Shown in pieces: positions 52,772 to 62,941 of a stretch of 64,000 bases of DNA. Each line of letters opens with the position of its first letter. Positions within the stretch are counted from its first letter, which is position 1. Below the pieces are notes generated by a model, which did not search any database, was not told the DNA's origin, and saw nothing but the letters and a program-made list of their open reading frames with translations. The DNA comes from Hyphomicrobiales bacterium 4NK60-0047b (lineage in GTDB: Bacteria > Pseudomonadota > Alphaproteobacteria > Rhizobiales > HXMU1428-3), in assembly GCA_040367435.1 (NCBI GenBank), contig BAABWY010000001.1, forward strand, positions 434,001 through 498,000, written 5' to 3'. The position numbers were made by a program, and so were the translations under genes.

Positions 52772-53251
52772 ATGTATAAAGCAATAACAAAAACGGCACT
52801 TATAGGGGCGTTCTGTGCGCTTACAAGCACAGCAGCACTAGCTGTAGAAGTAAAAAAAGATGTTGTCTTAGGCAGTGACGTCGCCACAACATGGAAAAAA
52901 ATCGGTGGATGGTGCGCCATTGCAGACTGGCATCCAGCAGTCGCTAAATGTGAAGAAGTGAAAAAAGGAGACGACCTTATTCGCAATCTCACACTTGGTA
53001 ATGGTGCAACCATCGTAGAAAAGTTCACAAAGAAAACAGAGAACAGCTATTCATACACCATTGAAGAAAGCCCCCTCCCCATCGCAAATTATGCTGCGAC
53101 CATTGAAATCGCCCCAGAAGGCAAAAAAACAAAATTAACGTGGTCAAGCAAATTTGATGCGAAAGGAAAGACTGACAAAGAAGCAGCTGACATTATAGCT
53201 GGCATATACCAAGCCGGTTTTGACGCCCTTGTAAAAGAACTCGGAAATTAA
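52772..53251 (+). CDS. Secreted SRPBCC (START-like) family protein
   Basis: 159 residues from ATG 52772 (GGGAGAG upstream; the open frame to 52703 is not needed). The signal peptide ends at ALAVE. The mature part has the SRPBCC pattern, with VATTWKKIGGWCAIADWHPA at the start, and NLTLGNGATIVEKF and TKLTWSSKFDAKGKTDKEAA at the end. Such folds bind hydrophobic ligands; the cargo is unknown. A hairpin follows at 53298-53331. Confidence 0.8.
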   Translation: MYKAITKTALIGAFCALTSTAALAVEVKKDVVLGSDVATTWKKIGGWCAIADWHPAVAKCEEVKKGDDLIRNLTLGNGATIVEKFTKKTENSYSYTIEESPLPIANYAATIEIAPEGKKTKLTWSSKFDAKGKTDKEAADIIAGIYQAGFDALVKELGN

Positions 53252-53297
53252 TTCTCTTTTTTATAAAAAATTCTATTCTTACATTTCAAATTTTAAG

Positions 53298-53331
53298 CCA
53301 AGCGTCTCCTGAAAAATCAAGGGGCGCTTGG
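53298..53331 (+). terminator. CCAAGCG/CGCTTGG hairpin after the SRPBCC gene
   Basis: A 7-bp core stem around a 20-base loop, followed by TGATTTAAAT. It probably terminates the upstream gene, though the T-run is short. Confidence 0.5.
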
Positions 53332-53405
53332 TGATTTAAATCTCACTCTTCAAGTAAAAGTCGCTATTCCACCATCCATACAATTAATTTCAATTATATT
53401 CGCAC

Positions 53406-53433
53406 TTGACAATTTATGATGCGGGTATATACC
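53406..53433 (+). promoter_or_regulatory. Promoter of marR, apparently giving a leaderless mRNA
   Basis: TTGACA (53406-53411) and TATACC (53428-53433) are 16 bases apart. The ATG of the MarR gene begins 6 bases after the -10 box, where transcription would start. GGTATATACC (53424-53433) is a perfect palindrome over the -10 box and a possible autoregulatory site. Confidence 0.55.
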
Positions 53434-53439
53434 TACATC

Positions 53440-53865
53440 ATGTCTCCAAAACCATGCCTTTGCACATCTCTGCGTGAAGCAGCTCTTGCATTAACCGAAT
53501 TGTATGATCGAGCTCTGGAACCTTCAGGGCTAAAAATAACAATGTTCCGTCTATTAAGGCGGCTCAAAAATGCTGGCCCATCAACCATTAGTGAATTCGC
53601 AGCTGTCGTCAATTTGGACAGAAGCACCTTAGGACGGAATTTAAAAGTGCTAGAGCGAGATGGCTTAGTCACCCTTACTTGCGGAAAAGATGAAAGATCA
53701 AAAGTCATTCACCTAACTAAAAAAGCAGAAGAAGCCATAGAAACAGCAACCCCCTATTGGGAAAAAACACAACAACAAATTCGTGACATTGTGGATGAAG
53801 AGACAGAAATTCGGCTTAACCAACTCACCGAATTTAATAAAGTTAGCAAAGATCAATCTAAATAA
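53440..53865 (+). CDS. MarR-family transcriptional regulator
   Basis: 141 residues from ATG 53440. The winged HTH is MFRLLRRLKNAGPSTISEFA followed by AVVNLDRSTLGRNLKVLERD with the wing LVTLTCGKDERSKVIHL. Cysteines near the N-terminus (PKPCLCTSL) could be redox-sensitive. It is followed after 39 bases by an MFS transporter gene that it probably controls. There is no RBS before the ATG, in line with a leaderless start. Confidence 0.87.
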   Translation: MSPKPCLCTSLREAALALTELYDRALEPSGLKITMFRLLRRLKNAGPSTISEFAAVVNLDRSTLGRNLKVLERDGLVTLTCGKDERSKVIHLTKKAEEAIETATPYWEKTQQQIRDIVDEETEIRLNQLTEFNKVSKDQSK

Positions 53866-53904
53866 TCTTTTACAATTAAACACATCGCCTCAAAGGATAC
53901 GATC

Positions 53905-55242
53905 GTGAATAAGACGCCCAGTCAGTTAAAAACACCAAATGATCAACAATCATCTTATTGGGGTGCTGCCTTCATCGCCCTGATTTGCGGGTCAATTATC
54001 ATATTATTCTCACTTGGCATCAGACACGGTTTTGGACTGTTTTTAAAGCCTGTTAGTGCTGAAATGCAATGGGGTGTTCAAGTCTTTGCCTTTGCAATTG
54101 CGCTACAAAACCTTGTTTGGGGCATTGCTCAACCTTTCACAGGACTATTGTCAGATAAATACGGCTCACCGATCATCGTCACAACTGGTGCAATACTCTA
54201 TTCAGCAGGCCTTTGGGTCATGGCAGATATAACCACTGTCACATCTTACGTTATACAAATTGCGTCAGTTGTCGGCTTTAACGCAGATCAGCTAAACGCA
54301 AATTTTGATGAAATAGCTCAAACATGCTTCATATTAGGAGCAGGTATTTTCATTGGCCTCGGTTTATCCGGCACAACATTCCCTGTTATCTTTGGTACTA
54401 TCAGTCGCTTGGTAAAACCAGAGCAAAGGTCTCTTGCTATGGGAGTTGCCATGTCTGTGGGGTCATTTGGTCAATTCATTATGCTCCCCATCAGTCTCAG
54501 TCTCCTGACCTGGCTAGATTGGCATGGAGCACTAATTGCTCTTTCATTAATGGCTCTCATCATGTTCCCACTGGCCTTTGGTTTAAAAGAGCCAAATTTA
54601 AATAATACAGATCCAAAAGTATTAAGTGTTAGCCCTTATGAGGCGATAAAGGAAGCATTATCCATGCGCGATTTTTGGTTGCTCTCATTAGGTTTTTTCG
54701 CTTGTGGGTTTCAGGTCGTTTTCATCAGCGTCCACTTACCGCTTTATCTATCAGATAGAAACCTAGACGCATCAGTAGCCACAACAGTTCTCGCACTCAT
54801 AGGACTAATAAACATCATAGGAACCTACTATGCTGGCCTCTGGGGCGGCAGACAACGCAAACCAATGCTACTCTCCTGGTTATATCTACTTAGGGGGTTA
54901 GTCATTGCCGCCTTTATATTATTGCCAATTTCAACCTATACCGCCTACGCCTTTGGCTTGCTTATGGGGTTATTCTGGCTCTCAACAGTACCGTTAACAA
55001 ACGGCACCGTTGCCTCTGTCTGGGGTGTAAAACACATGTCTATGTTAGGTGGTGTTGTATTCTTTTGGCACCAGTTAGGTTCATTCATTGGCGGCTGGTT
55101 AGGTGGCTGGGTTTATGACAAAACCGGAAATTATGATATAGTATGGTATCTGGCCATTGGCTTTAGTCTTCTCTCAGCCCTTTTAAACTGGCCAATTACT
55201 GAAACTCCAGTAGCCCAGAGGGAAAAACGAGTGTCAATATGA
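53905..55242 (+). CDS. MFS transporter (monocarboxylate/oxalate-formate antiporter type)
   Basis: 445 residues, GTG start, with about 12 membrane helices. The loop 2-3 signature is GLLSDKYGSPIIVTTGAILY. Blocks such as GIRHGFGLFLKPVSAEMQWG, GLGLSGTTFPVIFGTISRLV and a late GGWLGGWVYDKTGNYDIVW match the group of oxalate/formate-type carriers. The substrate is not predictable. It follows the MarR gene and overlaps a 41-codon ORF as ATGA. Confidence 0.88.
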   Translation: MNKTPSQLKTPNDQQSSYWGAAFIALICGSIIILFSLGIRHGFGLFLKPVSAEMQWGVQVFAFAIALQNLVWGIAQPFTGLLSDKYGSPIIVTTGAILYSAGLWVMADITTVTSYVIQIASVVGFNADQLNANFDEIAQTCFILGAGIFIGLGLSGTTFPVIFGTISRLVKPEQRSLAMGVAMSVGSFGQFIMLPISLSLLTWLDWHGALIALSLMALIMFPLAFGLKEPNLNNTDPKVLSVSPYEAIKEALSMRDFWLLSLGFFACGFQVVFISVHLPLYLSDRNLDASVATTVLALIGLINIIGTYYAGLWGGRQRKPMLLSWLYLLRGLVIAAFILLPISTYTAYAFGLLMGLFWLSTVPLTNGTVASVWGVKHMSMLGGVVFFWHQLGSFIGGWLGGWVYDKTGNYDIVWYLAIGFSLLSALLNWPITETPVAQREKRVSI

Positions 55243-55364
55243 CAAATTCCATCCCCTTAAAACTTGCATTACTGATACTCGCTCTCATCATAGCAAGCGC
55301 AATTGTCAGCCTGTATCAAACACCAGCCATGTCATATTTATTAGAAGAATTCCGCATCTGCTAA
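55239..55364 (+). CDS. 41-residue membrane-associated small protein
   Basis: A short ORF starts within the MFS stop codon (ATGA). It begins MTNSIPLKLALLILALII and continues ASAIVSLYQTPAMSYLLEEF, ending RIC. One membrane helix is predicted, followed by a short tail with a C-terminal cysteine. The overlap with the transporter gene and the clean hydrophobic pattern support a real gene, perhaps an accessory subunit of the carrier. Confidence 0.6.
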   Translation: MTNSIPLKLALLILALIIASAIVSLYQTPAMSYLLEEFRIC

Positions 55365-55737
55365 TCAGCAAACTCATAAGCCGCCAACGTTTTTGAATTT
55401 GTCTTTATCGAACAGTCCACTTAATGTGAGCGTGCCTATATCAAGTGAGAGATCTTTTGATTTAGACACGGTGTTGCCTGCTATAATGTCTGTATTCTCA
55501 CCAACACGGTAAAAGATGGGAAAGTATAATTAGTAAACTGTCACCGAAATACTAGCCTTTATGAAAAGCTCAAGGATGATGTCTTTAAAGGACAAAATTT
55601 TAAAATGCGTTCGAGAGACGAAGACGGAAAGCGCATTGTAAAAAATGTTGATGCATCCCCTAAATAAAATGAAGTTAGGAATATAATTTTTGTTAAGCTG
55701 ACTAGATTTTATATTTTCAGGGTGTGGAAACAGAAGA
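55365..55737. other. Gene-free region with a possible gene remnant
   Basis: From 55530 to 55667 one frame reads NCHRNTSLYEKLKDDVFKG, then QNFKMRSRDEDGKRIVKNVD, with a stop at 55665-55667. It has no good start and the composition looks coding, so it may be the 3' remnant of a lost gene. The rest shows nothing. Confidence 0.3.
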
Positions 55738-56769
55738 ATGAAATTTAGAAAATTCTCAATTTACTTTTGGGTGCCGTTGATCGTTGTTGCTTGTTTGGTG
55801 CTTTATATTGGTTTGAATGTTTTTCAAGGCAAGATGCTTGGTGCTTTGGTCGGAACGACTGTTGATCCTCGAACGGCTCTTGGGGAAAGACCTTACTCGA
55901 TTAGTATGGATCGCCGTTTGTTCATACTTAAAGGAACTGTGGTGAGGCGAGCTTATGATGCTAAAAAAGGAATAGAGACGCCACAAATTAAACTTGCAGT
56001 TCCTAAAGCTTATATCAATGTTGTTCGTACTGAAAAAGAAGGGTGGTTTGGGACAAATGTCACGAGTATCGCTATCTTGGCTTCCTCGCAAAATTTTAAA
56101 CCGTATCGTTTGGAATATCCTTATGTGCGTAAAGATGTGCTCGATAAATTAAACATTAAACTTGTCGTTCCCCCTCCTTCAATATTAGACAGAAACCCAG
56201 ACCCGAGATTTAAAATATTTCCTAATGATGAAGCGAAGGCTCGTTATAAAGCCGAAATGCTGCGGAGAAATTTTACTGAAATTAGGACCGGTATTGGTGC
56301 GAATGCTGATTTGGATGAGAAGCGCCGTAATAAAAGATTATTATATGAATTATTTAGGCCTTATAGAGACGCTTTGCACTTATCAAATTTTGCAGATGCC
56401 AGAAAAAGTATTTCGGGATGTGTTATAACGACGGGGCCTTTTCCAAATTCTATACGTATAGATCATGCCCCAGAAATTTTTGCACCAGTACCCAAGGGTG
56501 AGAAGCGCAAGCCTACATGCCTGCAATACCGGGATCGAATGCATTTTGCGATTGTTACCTATGATGACAAAGGTAAGCTTTTATTCACGACACGGTGTCG
56601 TGACCATACAAATGGTGCCGGCAATTGTCATACTTTTTTTTATTGGCGACAGATTTGGAATGTTGGTGTGAATGTTTCAAGTAAATATGTGGCTCATATT
56701 CCCAGTTATTTTCAACAAACAATAACGCTTTATGAGTCTTTTGCAGCTGCCGCTAAGACCAATCCTTAA
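55738..56769 (+). CDS. Membrane-anchored protein of unknown function
   Basis: 343 residues. One N-terminal membrane helix (about 7-28) leaves a large periplasmic part. It contains a strand-rich first domain (DRRLFILKGTVVRRAYD, LAVPKAYINVVRTEKEGWFG) and, towards the C-terminus, a Cys-containing domain (ISGCVITTGPFP, KPTCLQYRDRM, TTRCRDHTNGAGNCHTFFYW). Four cysteines there could form two disulfides. No family recognised. It stands alone, and a bidirectional terminator separates it from the ribosomal operon. Confidence 0.65.
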   Translation: MKFRKFSIYFWVPLIVVACLVLYIGLNVFQGKMLGALVGTTVDPRTALGERPYSISMDRRLFILKGTVVRRAYDAKKGIETPQIKLAVPKAYINVVRTEKEGWFGTNVTSIAILASSQNFKPYRLEYPYVRKDVLDKLNIKLVVPPPSILDRNPDPRFKIFPNDEAKARYKAEMLRRNFTEIRTGIGANADLDEKRRNKRLLYELFRPYRDALHLSNFADARKSISGCVITTGPFPNSIRIDHAPEIFAPVPKGEKRKPTCLQYRDRMHFAIVTYDDKGKLLFTTRCRDHTNGAGNCHTFFYWRQIWNVGVNVSSKYVAHIPSYFQQTITLYESFAAAAKTNP

Positions 56770-56987
56770 GGAGATTGCATCATGGTTTTTCAGCAGCTTC
56801 ACTGATCAAATGACGATAAAGGACATTGTCCTCATCTGCAAAAAAGATTTGCTAACAACGATTGCCAAGTTGGGTAACATGATGAGCAAAACCTAAGAAC
56901 CATAATGCGAGAAAGACGAGCCATGGATATGAAACTACTGTCAAATATGAATTAAAAATCTTTCATCACAGTTTCTAATCAAAACAA

Positions 56988-57024
56988 AAAAAGCCAGCCT
57001 AAAATTTCATTAGGCCGGCTTTTT
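56988..57024. terminator. Bidirectional terminator between the ribosomal operon and the neighbouring gene
   Basis: AAAAAGCCAGCCT and AGGCCGGCTTTTT form a 13-bp stem (one G-U) with A/T runs on both sides. It can end both the minus-strand rplQ transcript and the plus-strand gene. Confidence 0.85.
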
Positions 57025-57050
57025 AAATTTATAAATTTTGTAAGTTTAGC

Positions 57051-57482
57051 TTACGCTGCAACTTCAGCTTCATCATCTTTTGTGAAGTCTGCTGTTGGGC
57101 CAGAATCTTGACCGCGTGCACTTTCATCACGATCAACAAGCTCAATAACCGCAACTGGAGCACTATCACCATAACGATAGCCAGCTTTAAGAACGCGTGT
57201 ATAACCACCACTACGGTCTTTATAACGTTCCGCTAGCACATCAAATAACTTCTTAGCCATTGCTTCATCACGAAGACGAGCTGCAGCTAGTCGGCGAGAA
57301 TGAAGGTTGCCTCTTTTACCTAGCGTTACAAGACGATCCATAACACGCTTTAGCTCTTTAGCTTTTGGCAGTGTCGTAATAATTTGCTCGTGCTTAATAA
57401 GCGCTGAAGCCATATTGGCAAACATAGCTTTCTTATGACTAGACGTCTTGTTTAACTTCCGCCCTTTCATACCATGGCGCAT
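57051..57482 (-). CDS. rplQ: 50S ribosomal protein L17
   Basis: 143 residues. The L17 signature is [20 protein letters not shown] with [20 protein letters not shown] and [20 protein letters not shown]. An acidic C-terminal tail is common in alphaproteobacteria. It is the last gene of the ribosomal/rpoA operon and is followed by a strong terminator. Confidence 0.97.
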   Translation of the reverse strand: MRHGMKGRKLNKTSSHKKAMFANMASALIKHEQIITTLPKAKELKRVMDRLVTLGKRGNLHSRRLAAARLRDEAMAKKLFDVLAERYKDRSGGYTRVLKAGYRYGDSAPVAVIELVDRDESARGQDSGPTADFTKDDEAEVAA

Positions 57483-57595
57483 GGGTGTTCTCCTAAATAC
57501 TCGCTTCGCTGTTCTTAGAACAGAATGAGGCGTTTTAAATGTTCTTTGCGCGAATTCTTATCTGAAAAGTCATTGGGCTTTTCTAAGAATGCGCT

Positions 57596-58612
57596 TTAAT
57601 AATGATCTTCAAAGCGTTTAGCGAGTTCTTCAATATTCTCTGGCGGCCAATTCGGTACTTCCATACCCAAGTGCAGCCCCATACCAGCTAAAACTTCTTT
57701 AATTTCGTTCAGGGACTTACGTCCAAAATTCGGTGTACGTAACATCTCAGCTTCGGTTTTCTGAATAAGATCACCAATATAAACAATGTTATCGTTCTTC
57801 AGGCAATTTGCAGAGCGAACAGAAAGCTCAAGCTCATCAACCTTCTTCAGAAGAGCAGCATTGAACTCAAGTTCAGGCTGCTTCTCTTCAACAACTTCTT
57901 TTTGTGGCTCTTCAAAGTTCACAAAAATACTAAGCTGATCTTGAAGAATACGGGCAGCAAGTGCAATTGCATCTTCAGGAATAATAGAACCATCCGTATG
58001 GATGTCTAAAATCAATTTATCATAGTCAAGAATTTGACCTTCACGGGTATTCTCAACTTTGTAAGAAACTTTACGAACAGGGCTATAAAGCGCATCAACT
58101 GGAATAAGTCCAATCGGAGCATCTTCCGGACGATTGCGATCAGCAGGTACATAACCTTTACCAGTGTCAGCAGTAAATTCCATATGAATAGACGCGCCAT
58201 CGTCGAGGTTACAAATTACATGCTCAGGATTCAAAACTTCAATTTCAGAACCAGTTTCAATATCGCCAGCACGTACAACACCAGGGCCAGTTTTCTGAAG
58301 CACCATACGTTTTGTGCCTTCAGAGTGCGCTTTAAGAGCAATTTCTTTAATGTTCAATACAATGTTCGTCACATCTTCACGAACACCTGTGATTGATGAA
58401 AACTCATGCAACACACTATCAATGTGAACAGAAGTAATCGCAGCACCGCGCAATGAAGAAAGTAAAACCCGGCGAATAGCGTTGCCAAGTGTCATACCAA
58501 AACCGCGCTCTAGCGGCTCAGCAGTAGCTGTTGCGTGCCGCTTAGGGTCACGACCACCCTGAATGTCTAACTTACCTGGTTTAATAAGTTCTTGCCAATT
58601 TTTCTGGATCAC
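57596..58612 (-). CDS. rpoA: RNA polymerase alpha subunit
   Basis: 338 residues. The N-terminal domain has [20 protein letters not shown] followed by [20 protein letters not shown], the dimerisation part. The C-terminal domain has [40 protein letters not shown] and [18 protein letters not shown], for UP-element and activator contacts. Position between rpsK and rplQ is standard. Confidence 0.98.
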   Translation of the reverse strand: MIQKNWQELIKPGKLDIQGGRDPKRHATATAEPLERGFGMTLGNAIRRVLLSSLRGAAITSVHIDSVLHEFSSITGVREDVTNIVLNIKEIALKAHSEGTKRMVLQKTGPGVVRAGDIETGSEIEVLNPEHVICNLDDGASIHMEFTADTGKGYVPADRNRPEDAPIGLIPVDALYSPVRKVSYKVENTREGQILDYDKLILDIHTDGSIIPEDAIALAARILQDQLSIFVNFEEPQKEVVEEKQPELEFNAALLKKVDELELSVRSANCLKNDNIVYIGDLIQKTEAEMLRTPNFGRKSLNEIKEVLAGMGLHLGMEVPNWPPENIEELAKRFEDHY

Positions 58613-58811
58613 GTTTTGTCACCTTTATTCGCAAAATGGGTATTCGCAAAACAGTCTAAGCCGTTTAATGCACTTTATCCTCAAAACAAGGACACCCTCA
58701 GTTATCTTAAGACCAATTAAACAGGTGTTACTAACAACTGCCTAAAAGATTATTTTCACCAAACTTGACAACAAAGCCAAAACTAAAGTGAAAGTTCAAT
58801 CCCGCACTAAA

Positions 58812-59201
58812 TTATACGCGGCGACGCTTACGAGGGCGACAACCATTATGAGGAATTGGAGTTACGTCACGAATTGTTGTAACCTGAAAACCAATTGATT
58901 GGAGCGCACGTAGTGCAGATTCGCGGCCCGAACCTGGCCCAGTCACTTCAACTTCAAGAGTTTTCATGCCATGCACTTGAGCTTTCTTACCAGCATCTTC
59001 AGCAGCCAATTGAGCAGCATAAGGTGTCGATTTACGAGACCCCTTAAAACCCATCATTCCAGCTGAACTCCAGGAAATTGCATTTCCTTGTGCATCAGTA
59101 ATTGTAATTTTCGTGTTATTAAAACTAGCACTCACATGTGCAACACCAGAAGTGATGTTTTTCTTTTCACGTTTGCGAGTACGTGCTCTTTCCTGTGCCA
59201 T
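58812..59201 (-). CDS. rpsK: 30S ribosomal protein S11
   Basis: 129 residues with [40 protein letters not shown] and the C-terminal [13 protein letters not shown], all diagnostic of S11. Located between rpsM and rpoA as usual. Confidence 0.98.
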   Translation of the reverse strand: MAQERARTRKREKKNITSGVAHVSASFNNTKITITDAQGNAISWSSAGMMGFKGSRKSTPYAAQLAAEDAGKKAQVHGMKTLEVEVTGPGSGRESALRALQSIGFQVTTIRDVTPIPHNGCRPRKRRRV

Positions 59202-59291
59202 TTACTTCGTCTTTCAAATAATCATCTTGCATATATTACCAAAAGCTAACCAGCTTAAAAAAGGTAACTAGCGAATAATGAGATTCTTAAA

Positions 59292-59660
59292 TTACTTCTT
59301 CTTACCAGCAATTGCTTTAGCTGGACCCTTACGGGTACGGGCGTTTGTGTGCGTACGTTGACCACGAACAGGTAAACCACGACGATGACGCAATCCACGA
59401 TAGCTGCCAAGATCCATCAGGCGCTTAATATTCATGGAAACTTCACGGCGCAAATCACCTTCAACCATGTAATCACGGTCAATGGTTTCACGAATTTGGA
59501 TAACTTCCGCGTCAGACAATTCATTCACACGGCGTTCCATTGGAATTTTAACTTCTTCACAAATTTCACGAGCGAACTTGTCACCAATTCCGTGAATATA
59601 TGTTAGCGCAATCACAACGCGCTTATTAGTCGGTATATTGACACCTGCGATACGAGCCAC
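59292..59660 (-). CDS. rpsM: 30S ribosomal protein S13
   Basis: 122 residues: [20 protein letters not shown] at the start, then [13 protein letters not shown] and the C-terminal [20 protein letters not shown], all S13 signatures. A ~400-base gap with hairpins separates it from adk. Confidence 0.98.
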   Translation of the reverse strand: MARIAGVNIPTNKRVVIALTYIHGIGDKFAREICEEVKIPMERRVNELSDAEVIQIRETIDRDYMVEGDLRREVSMNIKRLMDLGSYRGLRHRRGLPVRGQRTHTNARTRKGPAKAIAGKKK

Positions 59661-60063
59661 AGTATTCTCCTTGAATAGAGGCCTGAAATCACTTCAGTCC
59701 CCCCTTAGTTTCACTTAAAACTTCATTTTATCAGTTTTGCTAGAATGCTCACTCACTTAAGTTTTAGTGGTGACAAACCAAGCGGCCTAACAAAAAGCCT
59801 TCTATTTGTTCCTTCTCCCCTCACAAAACAAAGGGAAAAGATACTGATTTAATAGCCTTTAATAGCTTAAAAACCAGCGTTCTAACCTCCACAACAGCAA
59901 AAGTCCGTGTTGTAGAACCTAGCAAACAGAAAGCACAAATGGGCACTTTCTGACAGAATCACTAATTCTTGCGTGAAAAAGAGTTTTTGTAAGGGTTTAA
60001 CTCGTTTTCGTCAAGCCCTTACACTCTTTCCAGCAAAAAAACTTAAGCAACCGTTAAAAACGA
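59661..60063. other. Hairpin-rich gap between adk and rpsM
   Basis: Three hairpins: ACAACA..TGTTGT (59891-59913), CAGAAAG..CTTTCTG (59927-59952) and GTAAGGG..CCCTTAC (59989-60022). On the minus strand the last one comes first after the adk stop and is followed by a short T5 stretch, so it may terminate part of the upstream transcript. A separate promoter for rpsM-rpsK-rpoA-rplQ probably lies in 59661-59880, but no clear boxes were seen. Confidence 0.5.
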
Positions 60064-60711
60064 TTAGCTACCTAAAATAGTTTCAATCTGGTTTGTCACT
60101 TCAGACATATCAGCCATGCCATCAATTGAAGCCAGATTATCTTTTGCAAAATAATAACCAATCAGCGGTGATGTCTCTTTGTAATAAGATAACAATCTAG
60201 CCCGCAGGGTTTCCTCATTATCATCAGCGCGGCGCTTAAAGTTAGAGCTGCCGCAATTGTCACACTTGCCTTCTTCTTTAGGAGTGCGGAATGTATCATG
60301 GTATCCTTCACCGCAATCACCACAAGTAAAGCGGCCAGTAATGCGCTCAACCAATTTTTCATCATCAACCCGCATTTCAATAACAGCGTTTAAGCTCTTA
60401 TTTTTAGAAGCAAGTAATTCTTCTAATGCAGCAGCTTGAGGCAATGTCCGTGGAAAACCATCAAGAATAAAACCATTTTGGCAATCTGGCTCATCAATAC
60501 GGTCTGAAATAATACCAATCACAATCTCATCAGAAACAAGACCGCCAGCTTCCATTACAGCTTTCGCTTGAAGTCCAACCTCAGTACCAGCAGCAACAGC
60601 TGCGCGGAGCATGTCACCAGTAGACAATTGAACAAGACCACGTGCTTTTTCTATTAAACGAGCTTGTGTACCTTTACCTGCCCCAGGAGGGCCTAATAAT
60701 ATTATATTCAT
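60064..60711 (-). CDS. adk: Adenylate kinase
   Basis: 215 residues. P-loop [11 protein letters not shown], the AMP-binding [17 protein letters not shown] and [13 protein letters not shown], and a LID domain with a zinc-type four-Cys site (FTCGDCG ... KCDNCG). It keeps ATP/ADP/AMP in balance. It overlaps secY by 4 bases (ATGA), the usual alphaproteobacterial arrangement. Confidence 0.97.
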   Translation of the reverse strand: MNIILLGPPGAGKGTQARLIEKARGLVQLSTGDMLRAAVAAGTEVGLQAKAVMEAGGLVSDEIVIGIISDRIDEPDCQNGFILDGFPRTLPQAAALEELLASKNKSLNAVIEMRVDDEKLVERITGRFTCGDCGEGYHDTFRTPKEEGKCDNCGSSNFKRRADDNEETLRARLLSYYKETSPLIGYYFAKDNLASIDGMADMSEVTNQIETILGS

Positions 60712-62054
60712 TTTCTTCGACTTCCCCGCAATTTAGACTTTTTAATCAGCCCCTCATACTGGTGCGCCAAAAGATGACTTTGCACTTGTGAGACTGTGTC
60801 CATTGTCACGCTCACTACAATGAGAAGTGAAGTGCCACCAAGTGCAAATGAAACCGCTGTGTAAGACTGAAGATATTCAGGTAGCACACAAACAAGGGCT
60901 AAGTAAATTGCACCTACGACAGTAATTCGAGTTAAAACATAATCGATATATTCAGCTGTTTTCGAGCCAGGTCGAATACCAGGAACAAAACCACCATATT
61001 TTTTCAAATTGTCAGCTGTTTCTTCCGGGTTAAACACAATCGCTGTGTAGAAGAAAGCAAAGAAAATAATCAACGCCACATAGATCGCTAGATAAAGCGG
61101 CTGACCACGACCAAGCATCGCTGTAATCGTCGAAAACCATTCAGAGCTTCCACTCGTCCCAAAGGCCGCAAAAGTCGCTGGTAACAGAAGTAAGCTAGAA
61201 GCGAAAATCGGTGGAATAACACCAGCAGTATTAAGCTTCAACGGCAAATGAGAGTTATCACCTTGTGCCATACGGTTACCCATTTGACGTTTTGGATATT
61301 GAACCAACAACCGGCGCTGAGCACGTTCCATAAACACAATCACGGCGATAATGGCAACAATACCAACTAAGAGAAGGATAAGAACAGGAACAGAAAGCGT
61401 ACCACGACGAGATAGTTCAAAAGCACTCGCAAGCGCACCAGGTAATTCCGCAACGATACCAGCAAAGATAATCAATGAAATACCATTACCAATACCACGA
61501 GCTGTGATTTGTTCACCAAGCCACATCAAGAAAACAGTACCACCAACCAACGTAATCACTGTAGACGCTCTAAAGAACAGCCCAGGATCAAGCACAACAT
61601 TATTAGTAGACCCTTCCAGACCGACAGCAATGCCATACGCCTGAATAGTCGCCAAAATAACTGTACCATACCGTGTATATTGGTTAATTTGCTTGCGGCC
61701 TTGCTCGCCTTCTTTCTTTAATTGCTCAAGATGCGGCGAAACCGTTGTCAAAAGCTGAATAATAATAGAGGCTGAGATATAAGGCATGATATTAAGTGCA
61801 AAAATCGCCATTCGCGAAATTGCACCACCAGCAAATAGATTCAATTGATCAAGAATAGTACTGCCGCCATTACCATTCCCTTGGAAAACATTGCGCAACT
61901 GATCAAGATCAATACCAGGAATAGGAATATAAGTTCCAAGGCGATACACCAACAAAGCGCCTAACGTGAACCAAATTCGTTTTTTAAGCTCTTCTGCCTT
62001 ACCAATGGCAGAAAAATTTAAATTAGCGGCTAACTGTTCGGCAGCTGAAACCAT
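60708..62054 (-). CDS. secY: Protein translocase subunit SecY
   Basis: 448 residues with ten membrane helices. SecY signatures are [31 protein letters not shown] and [20 protein letters not shown]. The C-terminal loop region ([17 protein letters not shown]) ends the protein. It forms the SecYEG channel. Two small hairpins lie upstream at 62108-62152. Confidence 0.98.
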   Translation of the reverse strand: MVSAAEQLAANLNFSAIGKAEELKKRIWFTLGALLVYRLGTYIPIPGIDLDQLRNVFQGNGNGGSTILDQLNLFAGGAISRMAIFALNIMPYISASIIIQLLTTVSPHLEQLKKEGEQGRKQINQYTRYGTVILATIQAYGIAVGLEGSTNNVVLDPGLFFRASTVITLVGGTVFLMWLGEQITARGIGNGISLIIFAGIVAELPGALASAFELSRRGTLSVPVLILLLVGIVAIIAVIVFMERAQRRLLVQYPKRQMGNRMAQGDNSHLPLKLNTAGVIPPIFASSLLLLPATFAAFGTSGSSEWFSTITAMLGRGQPLYLAIYVALIIFFAFFYTAIVFNPEETADNLKKYGGFVPGIRPGSKTAEYIDYVLTRITVVGAIYLALVCVLPEYLQSYTAVSFALGGTSLLIVVSVTMDTVSQVQSHLLAHQYEGLIKKSKLRGSRRK

Positions 62055-62107
62055 TATTCTAATCCCTATAAGTCAATTTGTCTTGAAACTCTTATAAACC
62101 AATATGT

Positions 62108-62152
62108 GTCTTTATTTCGTTTTATAAAGACCTTTATAATCTTTTATAAAGG
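62108..62152. repeat. Two adjacent hairpins between rplO and secY
   Basis: GTCTTTAT..ATAAAGAC (62108-62131) and CCTTTATA..TATAAAGG (62131-62152) are perfect 8-bp stems standing side by side in the rplO-secY gap. They may tune readthrough or mRNA decay. Confidence 0.55.
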
Positions 62153-62243
62153 CCCAAAAGTCTAAAAAAGACCTAATTAAGAAATACCCAATTGGCTAAA
62201 AAATCAAAGACGAATTAACGAATGATTCTATTCAACTTCTAAC

Positions 62244-62729
62244 TTACTTTTTTTCTTCTACAGCTGGTTTAGCTTCAAGAATTTCTACAGAACCACCTGC
62301 TTTTTCAACAGCAGCAATTGCAGATTTTGAAGCACCAGCAGCTTTAATAACAAGCTTTGCTTTAAGCTCACCATCACCAAGAATACGAACACCGTCTAAA
62401 ACGCGGCGCACAAGGCCAGCTTCAACTAGCGCTTCAACAGTAATAGTGTCACCGTCTTTAAGCTTTTTCTCATCAATCGCTTTTTGCAAACGACCAATAT
62501 TCACTTCATTGAAGCTTTTAGCAAAGATGTTGTTAAACCCGCGTTTTGGTAGACGGCGATGAATAGGTTGTTGACCACCCTCAAAACCTTTAATCGCAAC
62601 ACCAGAACGTGATTTTTGTCCCTTTACACCACGCCCACCGGTTTTACCCTTACCAGAACCAATACCACGACCAACGCGCTTGCGTTCCTTAGTGGCTCCT
62701 GGATTATCTCTTAATTCATTTAAGCGCAT
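62244..62729 (-). CDS. rplO: 50S ribosomal protein L15
   Basis: 161 residues with [20 protein letters not shown], the glycine-rich [20 protein letters not shown], and [14 protein letters not shown]. An alanine/lysine-rich tail ([14 protein letters not shown]) is usual. It lies between rpmD and secY. Confidence 0.97.
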   Translation of the reverse strand: MRLNELRDNPGATKERKRVGRGIGSGKGKTGGRGVKGQKSRSGVAIKGFEGGQQPIHRRLPKRGFNNIFAKSFNEVNIGRLQKAIDEKKLKDGDTITVEALVEAGLVRRVLDGVRILGDGELKAKLVIKAAGASKSAIAAVEKAGGSVEILEAKPAVEEKK

Positions 62730-62763
62730 GAAAGATACCCTTTATGCTTTCTCTTTATTAAAT

Positions 62764-62877
62764 GCGCCTTCAGGTTGCTCACAAGCAACCGGCGCTGATT
62801 AATGCGCCTTCAAATGCCCTTTGGAGCATCCGGCGCGTTTTAGTTGCGTCTTCAGGTTGCCTACAAGCAACCGGCGC
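62764..62877 (-). repeat. Three tandem ~41-bp hairpin repeats between rpmD and rplO
   Basis: Units at 62764-62795, 62804-62836 and 62846-62877. Each is bounded by GCGCC (GCGTC in the third) and GGCGC and holds an inner stem: GGTTGC/GCAACC in the first and third, and AATGC/GCATC in the second. Read on the minus strand the core is CGGTTGC or CGGATGC, then a loop, then GCAACCTGAAG or GCATTTGAAG, the same family as upstream of pccA. Confidence 0.8.
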
Positions 62878-62941
62878 GTTCAAAATTAATACCGCTGACT
62901 TTCACTAAGGAAAGCCAACTGATAAAGGCCTGCAAGCAGGC

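Noticed and set aside
62764-62877. CRISPR array
   Set aside because: The units are hairpin repeats with only ~10-base gaps, far shorter than spacers, inside a ribosomal operon.
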